64,000 nucleotides of DNA from Fimousia sp036311565 (GCA_036311565.1 JAXJPR010000003.1:17050-81049), one strand, 5' to 3'. Positions 15,023-24,785 are shown, numbered from the stretch's first letter. A program made the numbers and translations. The notes: generated by a model from the letters alone, not told the origin.

Positions 15023-16531
15023 ATGAATTTAAGACCAGAAGAAATTAGCTCTGTGATCAAAGAGCAGATTAAGAATTATTCTACAAAATTAGAAACTTCT
15101 GATGTTGGAACTGTAATTCAGGTAGCTGATGGTATTGCCCGTATCCACGGTCTAGAAAGCGCAATGCAGGGAGAACTTCTCGAATTTCCAGGCGGCGTGT
15201 ACGGAATGATCTTAAACCTGGAAGAAGATAATGTCGGTGCAGTATTATTAGGTGATAATAAAAACATTAATGAAGGAGACATCGTAAAGACAACTGGAAG
15301 GGTCGTAGAAGTTCCAGTTGGAGATGCCATGACAGGACGTGTTGTAAATGCATTGGGACAGCCAATCGATGAAAAAGGACCAATCGAAACAACAAAAACA
15401 AGACCAATTGAGAGGGTAGCATCTGGGGTTATTTCCCGTAAAGCAGTAGATACCCCTCTTCAGACGGGAATTAAGGCTATTGATGCCATGGTTCCGATTG
15501 GACGTGGACAGCGTGAGTTAATTATCGGTGACCGTCAGACAGGAAAAACAGCCATTGCCATTGATACCATTATCAATCAGAAGGGGCAGGGCGTTCATTG
15601 TATTTATGTTGCAATCGGACAGAAAGCTTCAACCGTTGCCAATATCGTAAAAACATTAGAAGAATATGGTGCTATGGATTATACAACGATTGTAGCATCC
15701 ACAGCAAGTGAATTAGCTCCATTACAATATATTGCGCCATATGCAGGATGTGCCATCGGAGAAGAATGGATGGAAAATGGAGAAGACGTATTGGTTATTT
15801 ATGATGATTTAAGTAAACATGCGACTGCTTATCGTACCCTGTCCTTATTACTTCGTCGTCCACCTGGACGTGAAGCTTATCCTGGGGATGTATTCTACTT
15901 ACATTCCAGATTATTAGAACGTGCAGCAAGACTTTCTGATAAGTTAGGCGGAGGTTCCTTAACAGCTCTTCCAATTATTGAAACACAGGCTGGGGATGTG
16001 TCTGCATATATCCCTACAAACGTAATTTCTATCACAGACGGACAGATTTACTTAGAAACAGAAATGTTCAATGCCGGTTTCCGTCCTGCAATCAATGCAG
16101 GGTTATCTGTATCCCGTGTAGGTGGTTCTGCTCAGATCAAAGCGATGAAAAAAATTGCAGGACCAATTCGTACAGACCTGGCTCAGTACCGTGAACTGGC
16201 AGCATTTGCACAGTTTGGATCTGAATTGGATGCAGATACCAAGGAACGTCTGGCACAGGGAGAACGTATTAAAGAAATCTTAAAACAGCCTCAGTATCAG
16301 CCAATGGCAGTAGAAAAACAGGTTGTTGTAATTTATGCCGCTACAAGAAAATACTTACTGGATATTGAAGTAGCGGATGTATTAGATTTTGAAAAAGGTC
16401 TATTAGAGTTTATTGATACCAAATATCCTGAAATCTTTGCTTCTATCCGTGATACAAAAGTAATTTCAGACGATACGGAAAAACTGATGATCAAGGCAAT
16501 CGAAGAGTTCAAACAGGAATTTAAGAAGTAG
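15023..16531 (+). CDS. atpA: ATP synthase F1 subunit alpha
   Basis: Non-catalytic nucleotide-binding subunit of the F1 head. Of its 502 residues, the Walker A loop is GDRQTGKTAIAID and the subunit signature is PAINAGLSVSRVGGSAQ, with the Arg finger in the same segment. ATG 15023 yields the family N-terminus MNLRPEEISSVIKEQI; a GTG at 15008 lies within the AGGAGGTG ribosome site and is not a plausible start. Confidence 0.97.
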   Translation: MNLRPEEISSVIKEQIKNYSTKLETSDVGTVIQVADGIARIHGLESAMQGELLEFPGGVYGMILNLEEDNVGAVLLGDNKNINEGDIVKTTGRVVEVPVGDAMTGRVVNALGQPIDEKGPIETTKTRPIERVASGVISRKAVDTPLQTGIKAIDAMVPIGRGQRELIIGDRQTGKTAIAIDTIINQKGQGVHCIYVAIGQKASTVANIVKTLEEYGAMDYTTIVASTASELAPLQYIAPYAGCAIGEEWMENGEDVLVIYDDLSKHATAYRTLSLLLRRPPGREAYPGDVFYLHSRLLERAARLSDKLGGGSLTALPIIETQAGDVSAYIPTNVISITDGQIYLETEMFNAGFRPAINAGLSVSRVGGSAQIKAMKKIAGPIRTDLAQYRELAAFAQFGSELDADTKERLAQGERIKEILKQPQYQPMAVEKQVVVIYAATRKYLLDIEVADVLDFEKGLLEFIDTKYPEIFASIRDTKVISDDTEKLMIKAIEEFKQEFKK

Positions 16532-16550
16532 AAGGGATGTGACTTAAGGC

Positions 16551-17408
16551 ATGGCGTCCATGATTGATATCAAACGACGAAAAGAAAGTGTTACGAGTAC
16601 CCAGCAGATTACAAAAGCCATGAAGCTAGTTTCTACTGTTAAGCTTCAGAAGGCAAGAGCACGAGCTGAGGAATCTAAGCCTTATTTCGACAAAATGTAC
16701 GCTACAGTGACATCAATTCTACAAAAATCCGGTACCATCAAACATCCATATCTGACAGCAAATGGATCAGAGAAAAAAGCGGTGATCGTGGTATCTTCCA
16801 ACAGAGGACTTGCCGGAGGATATAACAACAATGTGGCTAAATTGTTGACAGAAAGTAATTTAAATAAACAAGATGTGGATATCTACGCAGTTGGTCATAA
16901 AGCAATGGAAGTGTTGGACAGAAAAGGCTTTTCTATTGTGGCTGACCGGTCTGACATGATTGAAGAACCAAACTATGGCGATGCGATGGAACTTGGAAAA
17001 GAAGTATTAGAACGTTATGCAGCAGGTGAAATTGGTGAGATTTATCTGGCATATACAAGTTTTAAGAATACGGTTGTCCATATTCCAAAGTTGGTTAAAT
17101 TACTTCCTGTAGAATTTGATGAAACAATGGCGAAGGAAGAAGACACAAAGACTCCTATGAACTATGAACCGGAAGCGGAAGAATCACTGGATATGATTAT
17201 TCCGAAATACGTTTGCAGTTTGATTTACGGTGCATTTGTAGAATCGCATGCAAGTGAGAATGGGGCCAGAATGCAGGCGATGGATTCTGCGACCAGCAAT
17301 GCAGAAGAAATGATTGCTGCATTGTCTCTTGCATATAACCGTGCCCGTCAGGGAGCAATTACACAGGAATTAACAGAGATCATTTCTGGTGCAGAAGCAT
17401 TGAACTAG
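16551..17408 (+). CDS. atpG: ATP synthase F1 subunit gamma
   Basis: Central rotating shaft. The 285 residues have the expected N-terminal helix (MIDIKRRKESVTSTQQITKA), the Rossmann-like middle (AVIVVSSNRGLAGGYNNNV) and the C-terminal helix ending ARQGAITQELTEIISGAEAL. It is located between atpA and atpD as usual. Confidence 0.96.
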   Translation: MASMIDIKRRKESVTSTQQITKAMKLVSTVKLQKARARAEESKPYFDKMYATVTSILQKSGTIKHPYLTANGSEKKAVIVVSSNRGLAGGYNNNVAKLLTESNLNKQDVDIYAVGHKAMEVLDRKGFSIVADRSDMIEEPNYGDAMELGKEVLERYAAGEIGEIYLAYTSFKNTVVHIPKLVKLLPVEFDETMAKEEDTKTPMNYEPEAEESLDMIIPKYVCSLIYGAFVESHASENGARMQAMDSATSNAEEMIAALSLAYNRARQGAITQELTEIISGAEALN

Positions 17409-17437
17409 AAATGATTTTAGATATAAGGAGTGAAAAA

Positions 17438-18835
17438 ATGGCAGAACAAAATATTGGGAAAATCACCCAGATTATCGGGGCCGTTTTAGATATTAAATTC
17501 AGCGAAGGAAAGCTTCCAGAAATCAATGATGCAATCCGCATTAAGAGAAAAGATGGAAGTAATCTTACCGTTGAAGTAGCCCAGCATCTCGGTGATGATA
17601 CAGTTCGATGTATCGCAATGGGCCCAACAGATGGTTTGGTACGTGGAATGCAAGCTGTTTCCACTGGTGCCCCAATTACAGTACCTGTTGGGGAAGCGAC
17701 ATTAGGACGTATTTTTAACGTATTAGGAGAGCCTATTGATGAAAAACCTGCACCAGAGGGAGTGGATTATTTACCAATTCATAGAAAAGCTCCTACTTTT
17801 GCAGAACAGGCAACGGATACAGAAGTATTAGAAACAGGAATCAAAGTTGTTGACTTACTTTGTCCATACCAGAAAGGTGGTAAAATTGGTCTTTTTGGTG
17901 GTGCCGGAGTAGGAAAAACAGTATTGATTCAGGAATTGATTCGTAATATTGCAACAGAACACGGTGGATATTCTGTATTTACTGGTGTTGGTGAACGTAC
18001 TCGTGAAGGAAACGATTTATATTATGAAATGACAGAGTCCGGAGTTATTGAAAAGACAACAATGGTATTTGGTCAGATGAATGAACCACCTGGAGCACGT
18101 ATGCGAGTTGGTCTTACCGGACTTACCATTGCAGAAAATTTCCGTGATCAGGGTGGAAAAGATGTATTATTATTTATTGATAATATTTTCCGTTTTACAC
18201 AGGCAGGTTCTGAAGTATCTGCATTGCTTGGCCGTGTGCCAAGTGCGGTAGGTTATCAGCCTACACTTCAGACAGAAATGGGAGCACTGCAGGAAAGAAT
18301 CACATCTACAAAAAATGGTTCTATTACATCTGTACAGGCGGTATATGTACCAGCCGATGACTTGACAGACCCTGCACCAGCAACAACATTTGCCCACTTA
18401 GATGCGACTACGGTACTTTCCCGTGCAATTGTAGAACAGGGAATTTATCCTGCAGTAGATCCATTAGAATCTACTTCCCGTATCTTAGATCCTCGTATTG
18501 TAGGAGAAGAACATTATAAAGTTGCCCGTGGTGTTCAGGAAATCTTACAGCGCTATAAAGAATTGCAGGATATCATTGCAATTTTAGGTATGGATGAATT
18601 ATCTGAAGATGATAAAGTGATCGTAGACAGAGCCAGAAAAGTACAGAGATTCTTATCTCAGCCATTCTTCGTTGCAGAACAGTTTACTGGTACTGTTGGT
18701 AAATATGTTTCTTTAAATGATACTATTCAGGGATTTAAAGAAATTCTGGAAGGAAAACATGATGAAATTCCAGAAGGTATGTTCTTAAATGCAGGAAGTA
18801 TTGACGAAGTTGTAGAACGTTTCAATAATAAGTAG
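17438..18835 (+). CDS. atpD: ATP synthase F1 subunit beta
   Basis: Catalytic subunit that makes or hydrolyses ATP. The 465 residues include Walker A GGAGVGKTVLIQEL, the catalytic Glu in GVGERTREGND, Walker B DVLLFIDNIFRFTQAGSEVS and the C-terminal helix region near the DELSEDD motif. ATG 17438 is preceded by AAGGAGTG; the frame is open upstream to 17411 without support. Confidence 0.98.
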   Translation: MAEQNIGKITQIIGAVLDIKFSEGKLPEINDAIRIKRKDGSNLTVEVAQHLGDDTVRCIAMGPTDGLVRGMQAVSTGAPITVPVGEATLGRIFNVLGEPIDEKPAPEGVDYLPIHRKAPTFAEQATDTEVLETGIKVVDLLCPYQKGGKIGLFGGAGVGKTVLIQELIRNIATEHGGYSVFTGVGERTREGNDLYYEMTESGVIEKTTMVFGQMNEPPGARMRVGLTGLTIAENFRDQGGKDVLLFIDNIFRFTQAGSEVSALLGRVPSAVGYQPTLQTEMGALQERITSTKNGSITSVQAVYVPADDLTDPAPATTFAHLDATTVLSRAIVEQGIYPAVDPLESTSRILDPRIVGEEHYKVARGVQEILQRYKELQDIIAILGMDELSEDDKVIVDRARKVQRFLSQPFFVAEQFTGTVGKYVSLNDTIQGFKEILEGKHDEIPEGMFLNAGSIDEVVERFNNK

Positions 18836-18843
18836 GTGATCTT

Positions 18844-19245
18844 ATGGCAGAGAAACAGTTTAAACTGGAAATTATCTCTCCTGACCGGTCTTTTTATAGC
18901 GGAGCAGCAACTATGATCGAATACCGTACAACGGAAGGGGAAGTAGGTGTTTATGCAGGGCATATACCTATGACTCAGATCATTGCACCTGGAGTGCTGA
19001 CCATTACACAAGCAGATGGCACTCAGAAAAAAGCAGCATTGATGTCTGGCTTTGTAGAAATTCTTCCGGAAAAAATCTCCATTTTAGCGGAGACCGTAGA
19101 ATGGCCGGAAGAAATTAATAAACGCCGTGCGCTGCAAGCAAAAGATCGTGCAGAAAAAAGGCTGAAATCAGGCGATAATTCTCTGGATGTAGCAAGGGCA
19201 GAATTAGCGCTAAAAAGAGCGTTGGTTCGATTATCATTTAAATAA
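18844..19245 (+). CDS. atpC: ATP synthase F1 subunit epsilon
   Basis: Regulates F1 rotation and ATP hydrolysis. The 133 residues comprise an N-terminal beta sandwich (FKLEIISPDRSFYSGAATMI, then GEVGVYAGHIPMTQII) and a C-terminal helical hairpin (KRRALQAKDRAEKRLKSGD onwards). It starts 8 nt after atpD and closes the operon before a strong terminator. Confidence 0.95.
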   Translation: MAEKQFKLEIISPDRSFYSGAATMIEYRTTEGEVGVYAGHIPMTQIIAPGVLTITQADGTQKKAALMSGFVEILPEKISILAETVEWPEEINKRRALQAKDRAEKRLKSGDNSLDVARAELALKRALVRLSFK

Positions 19246-19251
19246 AAAGAG

Positions 19252-19297
19252 GGCCGTCGTGCAAATCAAAAATCAGCACGCGGCCTTTTTTGGTGCG
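19252..19297. terminator. Terminator of the atp operon (bidirectional)
   Basis: A GC-rich stem (GGCCGTCGTGC with GCACGCGGCC, one bulged T) is followed by six T's on the plus strand. On the minus strand the other side ends in CTCTTTTT, so it can also end the VanZ-like gene. Confidence 0.9.
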
Positions 19298-19300
19298 TTT

Positions 19301-20674
19301 TTATTGCTTAAGCGCAGGAATTACTAAATCTTTATATTCTCCGTTGATTTCACAATGAAAGAGATAAACCGGCTGATAGTAGCCCTTTGTATCAGGAGAA
19401 TACGTCAGGGAAACATTATTAATTGTTAAATTCTTTATATCCAGATTGTGAGGACTGATTTGGAAATAACCATCTGCCAGACGGTCATAAGCTTCAGTTT
19501 CACTCATAATTTCTTCTTTTGCATAAATCGTTTGTGAAATCATTTCATTGGTTATGGAATAGATGGAACCATCAGCAGCAGTAATACAGGTCAACGTACC
19601 TGAAAGTTTTTCACTGGAGTTTATGGAACGTTCGGCTGTCCATTGATAAACACCTTTTGAAGGTTTGGTTAGAACAGCTTCTTCTGGTATTTCAATACCA
19701 TATAACTGTAGACGCTCTTTTACGACCTGAATTCCAATATCGTCCCAGACAGGATTTTCATCCTGAATATAATGATATTCATAACTGCAGTTTTTCAGGT
19801 AAACGGTAATGTTATGATCTCCCCGATAACAAATGATAGAATCCTCATAGTAAGAATAGCGGGAAGCGCCATCAATTCCCATCTGATCAAATAACTTGGA
19901 AGCAAATAAACAGGCGTCTTTTTTTGTGCATCCTTTCGGAGTGAAGATGGGAACTGTTTTTTGTTCTGTTTCCAGAGTTAAATATTCATTAAGGGTAAGC
20001 GTTGTGTCGGATAAATCCACCTGATATGTATAGTTAACAGGCAGATTACCATAAGGCTGGTGTTCATAGCTATAAAATATATGGGAAAATAAGCATATAG
20101 TAAGAACAAATGGCATTGATGAGCCAATGATGCGAAGCGGCTTAAAGTTCTCTTTGTGTAAAAGGGTCCAAAAAAACCGAAAACCACAATATCCCAGTAA
20201 AACACCCAATGTATTATGAAACAAATCGTCTATTTCACACAGTCCCCGCTGGGTAACTCGCTGGGTGATTTCTATGGCTAGAGAAAATAAAAATCCAGTC
20301 CCGGTTGTTTTTATAATACTGCGAAACTTCTCTGATAATATTGGAAGAAGTGTACCCATTGGACAAAAAACCGCAATGTTAAATATAATCAACTGCCAGT
20401 TACGGACTGAAAAAGTATTCCATGCCTCATAGTAAGAGCGAAATAAATGGAAATCAATTTCACCATAGTTTTCGCTTCTGGTAAGGCAAGTAAGATAAAT
20501 AATAAGTAATATGTTCAATACGAATAAAAAGCCTGGTATGATCTTCCAGGTTTTCATATTTTTCTTTAAAATAAATTTATATAAAACAAAAAAGAGAGTA
20601 AAGGCTACTGCCGTAAAAGGAATAGAGATGGCCAAAAACTCTCTCATCTGTGTGATTATCATGTCAAGACTCAT
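19301..20674 (-). CDS. VanZ-like membrane protein with extracellular C-terminal domain
   Basis: Membrane protein of 457 residues. The first half holds about five membrane helices and a VanZ-like core (IIFNIAVFCPMGTLLPILSE, SLAIEITQRVTQRGLCEIDD followed by LFHNTLGVLLGY). The C-terminal 240 residues are predicted extracellular and unrecognised, with repeated YSYYEDS / YEYHYIQDE-like aromatic segments. VanZ itself gives low-level teicoplanin resistance by an unknown mechanism; most VanZ-like proteins have no known role. The ATG at 20674 is chosen for AAGGA 7 nt upstream; ATG 20695 is an alternative. Confidence 0.8.
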   Translation of the reverse strand: MSLDMIITQMREFLAISIPFTAVAFTLFFVLYKFILKKNMKTWKIIPGFLFVLNILLIIYLTCLTRSENYGEIDFHLFRSYYEAWNTFSVRNWQLIIFNIAVFCPMGTLLPILSEKFRSIIKTTGTGFLFSLAIEITQRVTQRGLCEIDDLFHNTLGVLLGYCGFRFFWTLLHKENFKPLRIIGSSMPFVLTICLFSHIFYSYEHQPYGNLPVNYTYQVDLSDTTLTLNEYLTLETEQKTVPIFTPKGCTKKDACLFASKLFDQMGIDGASRYSYYEDSIICYRGDHNITVYLKNCSYEYHYIQDENPVWDDIGIQVVKERLQLYGIEIPEEAVLTKPSKGVYQWTAERSINSSEKLSGTLTCITAADGSIYSITNEMISQTIYAKEEIMSETEAYDRLADGYFQISPHNLDIKNLTINNVSLTYSPDTKGYYQPVYLFHCEINGEYKDLVIPALKQ

Positions 20675-20706
20675 AAATATTTCCTTCACTTTCATGTTGT
20701 AGATAT

Positions 20707-20715
20707 AGTATAGCA
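20707..20715 (-). promoter_or_regulatory. Extended -10 promoter of the VanZ-like gene
   Basis: On the minus strand TGCTATACT, i.e. an extended -10 (TG-N-TATACT), about 33 nt upstream of the ATG. No good -35 is visible. Confidence 0.5.
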
Positions 20716-20804
20716 TAATGGAAAATAAATTAGTTACTTTTCTGTGAAGCAATTCTAAATAAATTCATAAGACTGTGTTACAATTTTTATGACAGACAAA
20801 ATTG

Positions 20805-20833
20805 TATACAAGAATTAGGATCTGCTGTATAAT
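20805..20833 (+). promoter_or_regulatory. Promoter of the HAD phosphatase gene
   Basis: TATACA (20805-20810), a 17-nt spacer and TATAAT (20828-20833), 39 nt before the ATG. Confidence 0.55.
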
Positions 20834-20872
20834 AATTGGAATAAAACACAGACAGAAAAGGAGAGAAAAGTG

Positions 20873-21532
20873 ATGTATCGATGTTGTATTTTTGATTTAG
20901 ATGGAACGTTATTAAATACATTAAATGCCCTTTCTTACTGCAGCAATGCCGCATTAAGAAAATATGGTTTAGGAGAAATACCTACCGAAGAATTTAAATG
21001 GATGGTCGGAGATGGATATCGCAATCAGATGAGGAGGGCATTGATTTATCTGGGGGATAAAGAATTGGTACATTGGGAAGAAGCCTGTAAAGACTATATG
21101 GAGATTTTTCGGGAACACAGTATGTATGGTGTTCAACCGTATGATGGAATTTTAGAAACAATCAGACAGTTAAAAGAGATGGAAATCAAACTGGCGGTTC
21201 TATCCAACAAACCAAATGGACAGGCCATCAATAATATTGAAGAAATTTTTGGAAAAGAGTATTTTGATTTTATTGCAGGACAGATCGATGGGGTTCCTAA
21301 AAAACCAGATCCAAGTGGGGCACTTCGTATTGCAAAACAATTTGGAGTGAGACCAGAGGAATGTCTTTATATTGGTGATACCAATACAGATATGAAAACG
21401 GGAATTGGAGCCGGAATGAAGACCATCGGAGTTACATGGGGATTTCGGGAGAGAGAAGAATTGGAAGCATTTTCTCCAGTGACGATTATTGACCATCCGC
21501 AACAGATTGTAGATCTTATACAGACTCAATAG
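20873..21532 (+). CDS. HAD-superfamily phosphatase, phosphoglycolate phosphatase-like
   Basis: Cytosolic phosphatase of 219 residues. HAD motif I CIFDLDGTLLNTL (nucleophile Asp plus acid Asp), motif II LAVLSNKPN, motif III Lys in GVPKKPDPSGALRIA and motif IV ECLYIGDTNTDMKTG are all intact, with a helical C1 cap between motifs I and II. This is the Gph/PpaX type, but the substrate is not determined by sequence. The ATG has AAAGGAG upstream; GTG 20870 is in frame but worse placed. Confidence 0.9.
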   Translation: MYRCCIFDLDGTLLNTLNALSYCSNAALRKYGLGEIPTEEFKWMVGDGYRNQMRRALIYLGDKELVHWEEACKDYMEIFREHSMYGVQPYDGILETIRQLKEMEIKLAVLSNKPNGQAINNIEEIFGKEYFDFIAGQIDGVPKKPDPSGALRIAKQFGVRPEECLYIGDTNTDMKTGIGAGMKTIGVTWGFREREELEAFSPVTIIDHPQQIVDLIQTQ

Positions 21533-21576
21533 TAAATATTACAATTTCAGCAAAAAACATTACATTTTTGATATAG

Positions 21577-21632
21577 GGATGTCTTCTGATTCCTAATTTG
21601 TTATAATTAGGAATCAGAAGACATCCTTTTTT
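21577..21632 (+). terminator. Very strong terminator after the HAD gene
   Basis: Perfect 22-bp arms (21577-21598 and 21605-21626) around a 6-nt loop, then six T's. No clear promoter is seen between it and the secreted-protein genes that follow. Confidence 0.95.
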
Positions 21633-21688
21633 ATATAAAAACCGGACGGAATGAAATAAAAAAGGGGATGAAAATAAGGAGGGAAATA

Positions 21689-21775
21689 GTGAAAAAAGAG
21701 GCAGAAAATCATGGATTCATGGCGATAACGTTTATGAAAGAAAGGAGAATTGCATGGAAAGGAGTAAATTATTAA
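21689..21775 (+). CDS. Possible 28-residue leader peptide overlapping the secreted-protein gene
   Basis: A short frame starting at GTG 21689 with an excellent AAGGAGGG 5 nt upstream. It encodes a basic peptide (KKEAENHGFMAITFMKERRI and eight more residues) and ends 22 nt inside the next gene. Ribosomes finishing here would be next to that gene's own AAAGGAG site, so translational coupling is plausible. It has no known homologue that I recognise and may be fortuitous. Confidence 0.35.
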   Translation: MKKEAENHGFMAITFMKERRIAWKGVNY

Positions 21776-23250
21776 GATGCTTTGCAGGATTTATGTCTTT
21801 GATCATGGCGGCAGGCATGCTGGTAATCTCTACGCCTGGGCAGGCGTCTGCACAGACAAAAACGGAACAGATCCTGAAAAAAACAAGCAAGATTCAAGAA
21901 CTGACACAAAGCAATGCACTGAAAAAGGCAATTTCAGGAAATGGGTTTGAGACGCCAACAGGAACGACAGTTGAGTTAAAAGAGGAAGATGATACAATCA
22001 TCAAAGGAATATCAAAGTCGGGCGAAAAGACCTATACCATTCAATTAAAAATAAAGAATACATCAATGATTGGGATTGTTCCTAAGATTCGTTATAATCA
22101 GGAAGAAATCCAAGATAAGACAACATTTACAATTGAAAAAGAAGGAAAGCCAGTTACTCTTTATAAAGCAAGATCGGAAGAGAATCCATTTGATGAGTCA
22201 AACATCAGAGCAGATGCAATAATGCTCTCAAGTGATAAAGGCGGATGGTATTATACTGTAGAGCAGATTTTAACACCTGGAACGTACACGATCAAATTTG
22301 AGTTACCGGAAACGGTTACGGAAGGTGCCAGAATTTATATAGAAATTGAAGGATATGAATTAACAGAAGGACAAGAGCAGCAGACAAATACAAAAGATAC
22401 TGCAAACGTATTAAAACTTCCAGTGGACATTGAGAAAGATGAATTCTATGGTGGTATTTCTGCAGGGGAAAATAATGAATTTTGGTATAAGTTCACTCTT
22501 TCTGCCTCAAGAAAAGTAGAGATTGGTATCCTTTCTATCTTCTTTGGAACAGACAAAGGAAGTGTGATGACATTATATTATCCAGATGGAACAAGTAAAA
22601 GTTATAAAGGTGAAGTTTATGGAGAAAAGGATATGGATGGAAAAACTGGTCTGATATCCATAGGAATGATACAGTTTTCAAAAAAACTGGCAAAAGGGAC
22701 TTATTATATACAGATGAAGCCAATAGAAGATACGGCAGATGGAGTCATCGGAGCTGGTTTTGATATTCCTGGTCCATCAAAGCCAACGGTGACCTACTGG
22801 GCACAAGGAAAAAAAGTAGTAAAAGGAACTGCAGAGCCAAATACCCGTGCGTATGCAATTGTCAAGGGAAAGACCTACAGTGCAAAGACTAGTCAGGCAG
22901 GAAAATTCTCCATTAAAATTCCATCTGTAAAAGCCGGAACCAAAATTCAAGTGTATGTAAAAGATGCGACGGGAGTATCCAGCAGTAAGAAAACGGTAAC
23001 AGTAAGAAAAATTCCAAAAGGGCCAACGCTTACTTCTTATAAAAAAGGTACGACAAAGATAAAGGGAAAATGTGTCTATAACGGTACAGCAAAAGTACGT
23101 TATAATGGAAAGACCTATCAGGCTGAGGCTAGCAAAAAAGGATATTTTACAATAAAAACTGCAAAACTGGTATCAGGGAAAAAGGTATATGTATCAGTGA
23201 AAGATATCTCTGGCAATGTATCAAAAACCAGAGTGTATACCGTTAAATAA
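21754..23250 (+). CDS. Secreted protein with C-terminal Ig-like repeats (paralogue 1)
   Basis: Predicted exported protein of 498 residues. There is an N-terminal signal peptide (CFAGFMSLIMAAGMLVIS, likely cut after GQASA), a unique region (about 35-220), a domain with FWYKFTLSASRKVEIGI and GTYYIQMKP that resembles pre-peptidase C-terminal modules, then two Ig-like beta domains from about residue 345. These begin YWAQGKKVVKGTAEPN and SYKKGTTKIKGKCVYN. No LPXTG or other anchor is visible. The next gene is a full-length paralogue 17 nt downstream. The function is unknown; surface adhesion or matrix binding would be a guess. Confidence 0.8.
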   Translation: MERSKLLRCFAGFMSLIMAAGMLVISTPGQASAQTKTEQILKKTSKIQELTQSNALKKAISGNGFETPTGTTVELKEEDDTIIKGISKSGEKTYTIQLKIKNTSMIGIVPKIRYNQEEIQDKTTFTIEKEGKPVTLYKARSEENPFDESNIRADAIMLSSDKGGWYYTVEQILTPGTYTIKFELPETVTEGARIYIEIEGYELTEGQEQQTNTKDTANVLKLPVDIEKDEFYGGISAGENNEFWYKFTLSASRKVEIGILSIFFGTDKGSVMTLYYPDGTSKSYKGEVYGEKDMDGKTGLISIGMIQFSKKLAKGTYYIQMKPIEDTADGVIGAGFDIPGPSKPTVTYWAQGKKVVKGTAEPNTRAYAIVKGKTYSAKTSQAGKFSIKIPSVKAGTKIQVYVKDATGVSSSKKTVTVRKIPKGPTLTSYKKGTTKIKGKCVYNGTAKVRYNGKTYQAEASKKGYFTIKTAKLVSGKKVYVSVKDISGNVSKTRVYTVK

Positions 23251-23267
23251 AAGATGGGAGTGAAAAT

Positions 23268-24785
23268 ATGAAAAAGAAAATGAAAGCGGTAGCGATTTTT
23301 ATGGCTGTCATTATGACGATGACAACAGTGGTTACATTCAATGCGGTGCCTACTGCAGCTGAAGTTCAAAAAAGCAATATAGTATCTCCATTTAAAGGAG
23401 AAGGAAAGAAGACGGCTTTTACAACACCAACAGGAACGGTCATTGGGGAAACACAGATCGATGATATAGAAATCAAAGGGGCAGTCGAAGAAGGACAGAC
23501 AACGTATGAGCTAAAGACTACATTGGCAGTTCCTCATCACATAACATTAAAACCATTGATTAATTACAATCAGACGGATGAGGAAGCATATAATGAAGCA
23601 ATCAAAAATTTAAAAACTACTTTTTCTGTGAAAAGAAATAGAAAGCAGGTAAATCTGTATCAATATAGTTCACAGACAGGAGTGTTTGATGAAGGAGGCG
23701 AAGAAGTATCTGAAATTAAACTTCAAAATTTTACCGATGTCAATGATGGAGAGAACTACCGCTCTTTTTATTACGGAAATGCTGTTTTTCCAGCAGGGGA
23801 ATATACATTTACCTATACCCTTCCGGAAGAAGTGACCAAAGGAGCAAGAATTTATCTTGCTACGGATGGAAATGCATTAAATGATAAGGATATTGCATTA
23901 TCAAAACAAAATACAAAAGAAACGGCCATTTCTTTAAAAACACCAAGAGATATCTGGGAAGAACCATCTATTGTTGGTATCTTTAAAAAGGGAAGCAGCA
24001 ATACTTTCTGGTATAAATTCACCCTTTTAGGAAATCGGGATGTATCAGTGGATGTATCTTGTATACAATTTTTAGAAAATCCAGATTTTGAAATGACCGT
24101 CTATAAACCAGATGGTACAAAACAGGTCTGCAAAACAGGATCAGAAGATAATGGAGAATCTAATGGTTGCGGATATTATCGTGCTTTTGCAGACTGGGGA
24201 TATGAACGTGCTACCTGGCCAAAAGGAACTTATTATATTAAAATACAGGTAAATACTGACATCGATGGATATTTCGGAATGGATGTCAATATCAGCGGAC
24301 CTGGAAAACCAGCAGTAACTTACTGGGCGCAGGGCAAAAAAATGGTAAAAGGAGTTGCAGAACCAGGAGCCAGAGCATATGCAGTGGTAAAAGGAAAAAC
24401 ATATAAGGCAGCAAAAAAAGCAGATGCAAACGGAAAATTCTCTATTAAGATTCCATCTGTAAAAGCTGGAACAAAAATCAAAGTATATTTTAAAGACTGT
24501 AACGGAACGACCAGTGAGGCAAAAACAGTTACAGTAAAGAAGGTACCAAATGCACCAACAGCAACTGTCTATAAAAAGGAAACAAAGACAATCAAAGGAA
24601 AAACGGTTACAAATGGTACTGTGAAAGTAACTTATCAGGGAAAAACATATAAAGCAAAAACGGGAAGTAAGGGTGCTTTTACCATTACGACAAAAACTGC
24701 ATTAAAATCAGGAAAGACATTTAAGATCCGGGTAACGGATGTGTCTGGAAATGTATCAAAAACAAAAACTTATAAAGTAAAATAA
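23268..24785 (+). CDS. Secreted protein with C-terminal Ig-like repeats (paralogue 2)
   Basis: Tandem paralogue of the preceding gene, 505 residues. It has a signal peptide (VAIFMAVIMTMTTVVTFNAV, likely cut near PTAA), a divergent N-terminal half, the shared FWYKFTLLGNRDVSVDV / GTYYIKIQV domain, and two near-identical Ig-like repeats (YWAQGKKMVKGVAEPG; KIPSVKAGTKIKVYFKD). The two proteins agree best over their last 150 residues and least at the N-terminus, the pattern of a duplicated scaffold with a variable outer domain. It shares a transcript with paralogue 1 and ends at a terminator. Confidence 0.8.
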   Translation: MKKKMKAVAIFMAVIMTMTTVVTFNAVPTAAEVQKSNIVSPFKGEGKKTAFTTPTGTVIGETQIDDIEIKGAVEEGQTTYELKTTLAVPHHITLKPLINYNQTDEEAYNEAIKNLKTTFSVKRNRKQVNLYQYSSQTGVFDEGGEEVSEIKLQNFTDVNDGENYRSFYYGNAVFPAGEYTFTYTLPEEVTKGARIYLATDGNALNDKDIALSKQNTKETAISLKTPRDIWEEPSIVGIFKKGSSNTFWYKFTLLGNRDVSVDVSCIQFLENPDFEMTVYKPDGTKQVCKTGSEDNGESNGCGYYRAFADWGYERATWPKGTYYIKIQVNTDIDGYFGMDVNISGPGKPAVTYWAQGKKMVKGVAEPGARAYAVVKGKTYKAAKKADANGKFSIKIPSVKAGTKIKVYFKDCNGTTSEAKTVTVKKVPNAPTATVYKKETKTIKGKTVTNGTVKVTYQGKTYKAKTGSKGAFTITTKTALKSGKTFKIRVTDVSGNVSKTKTYKVK

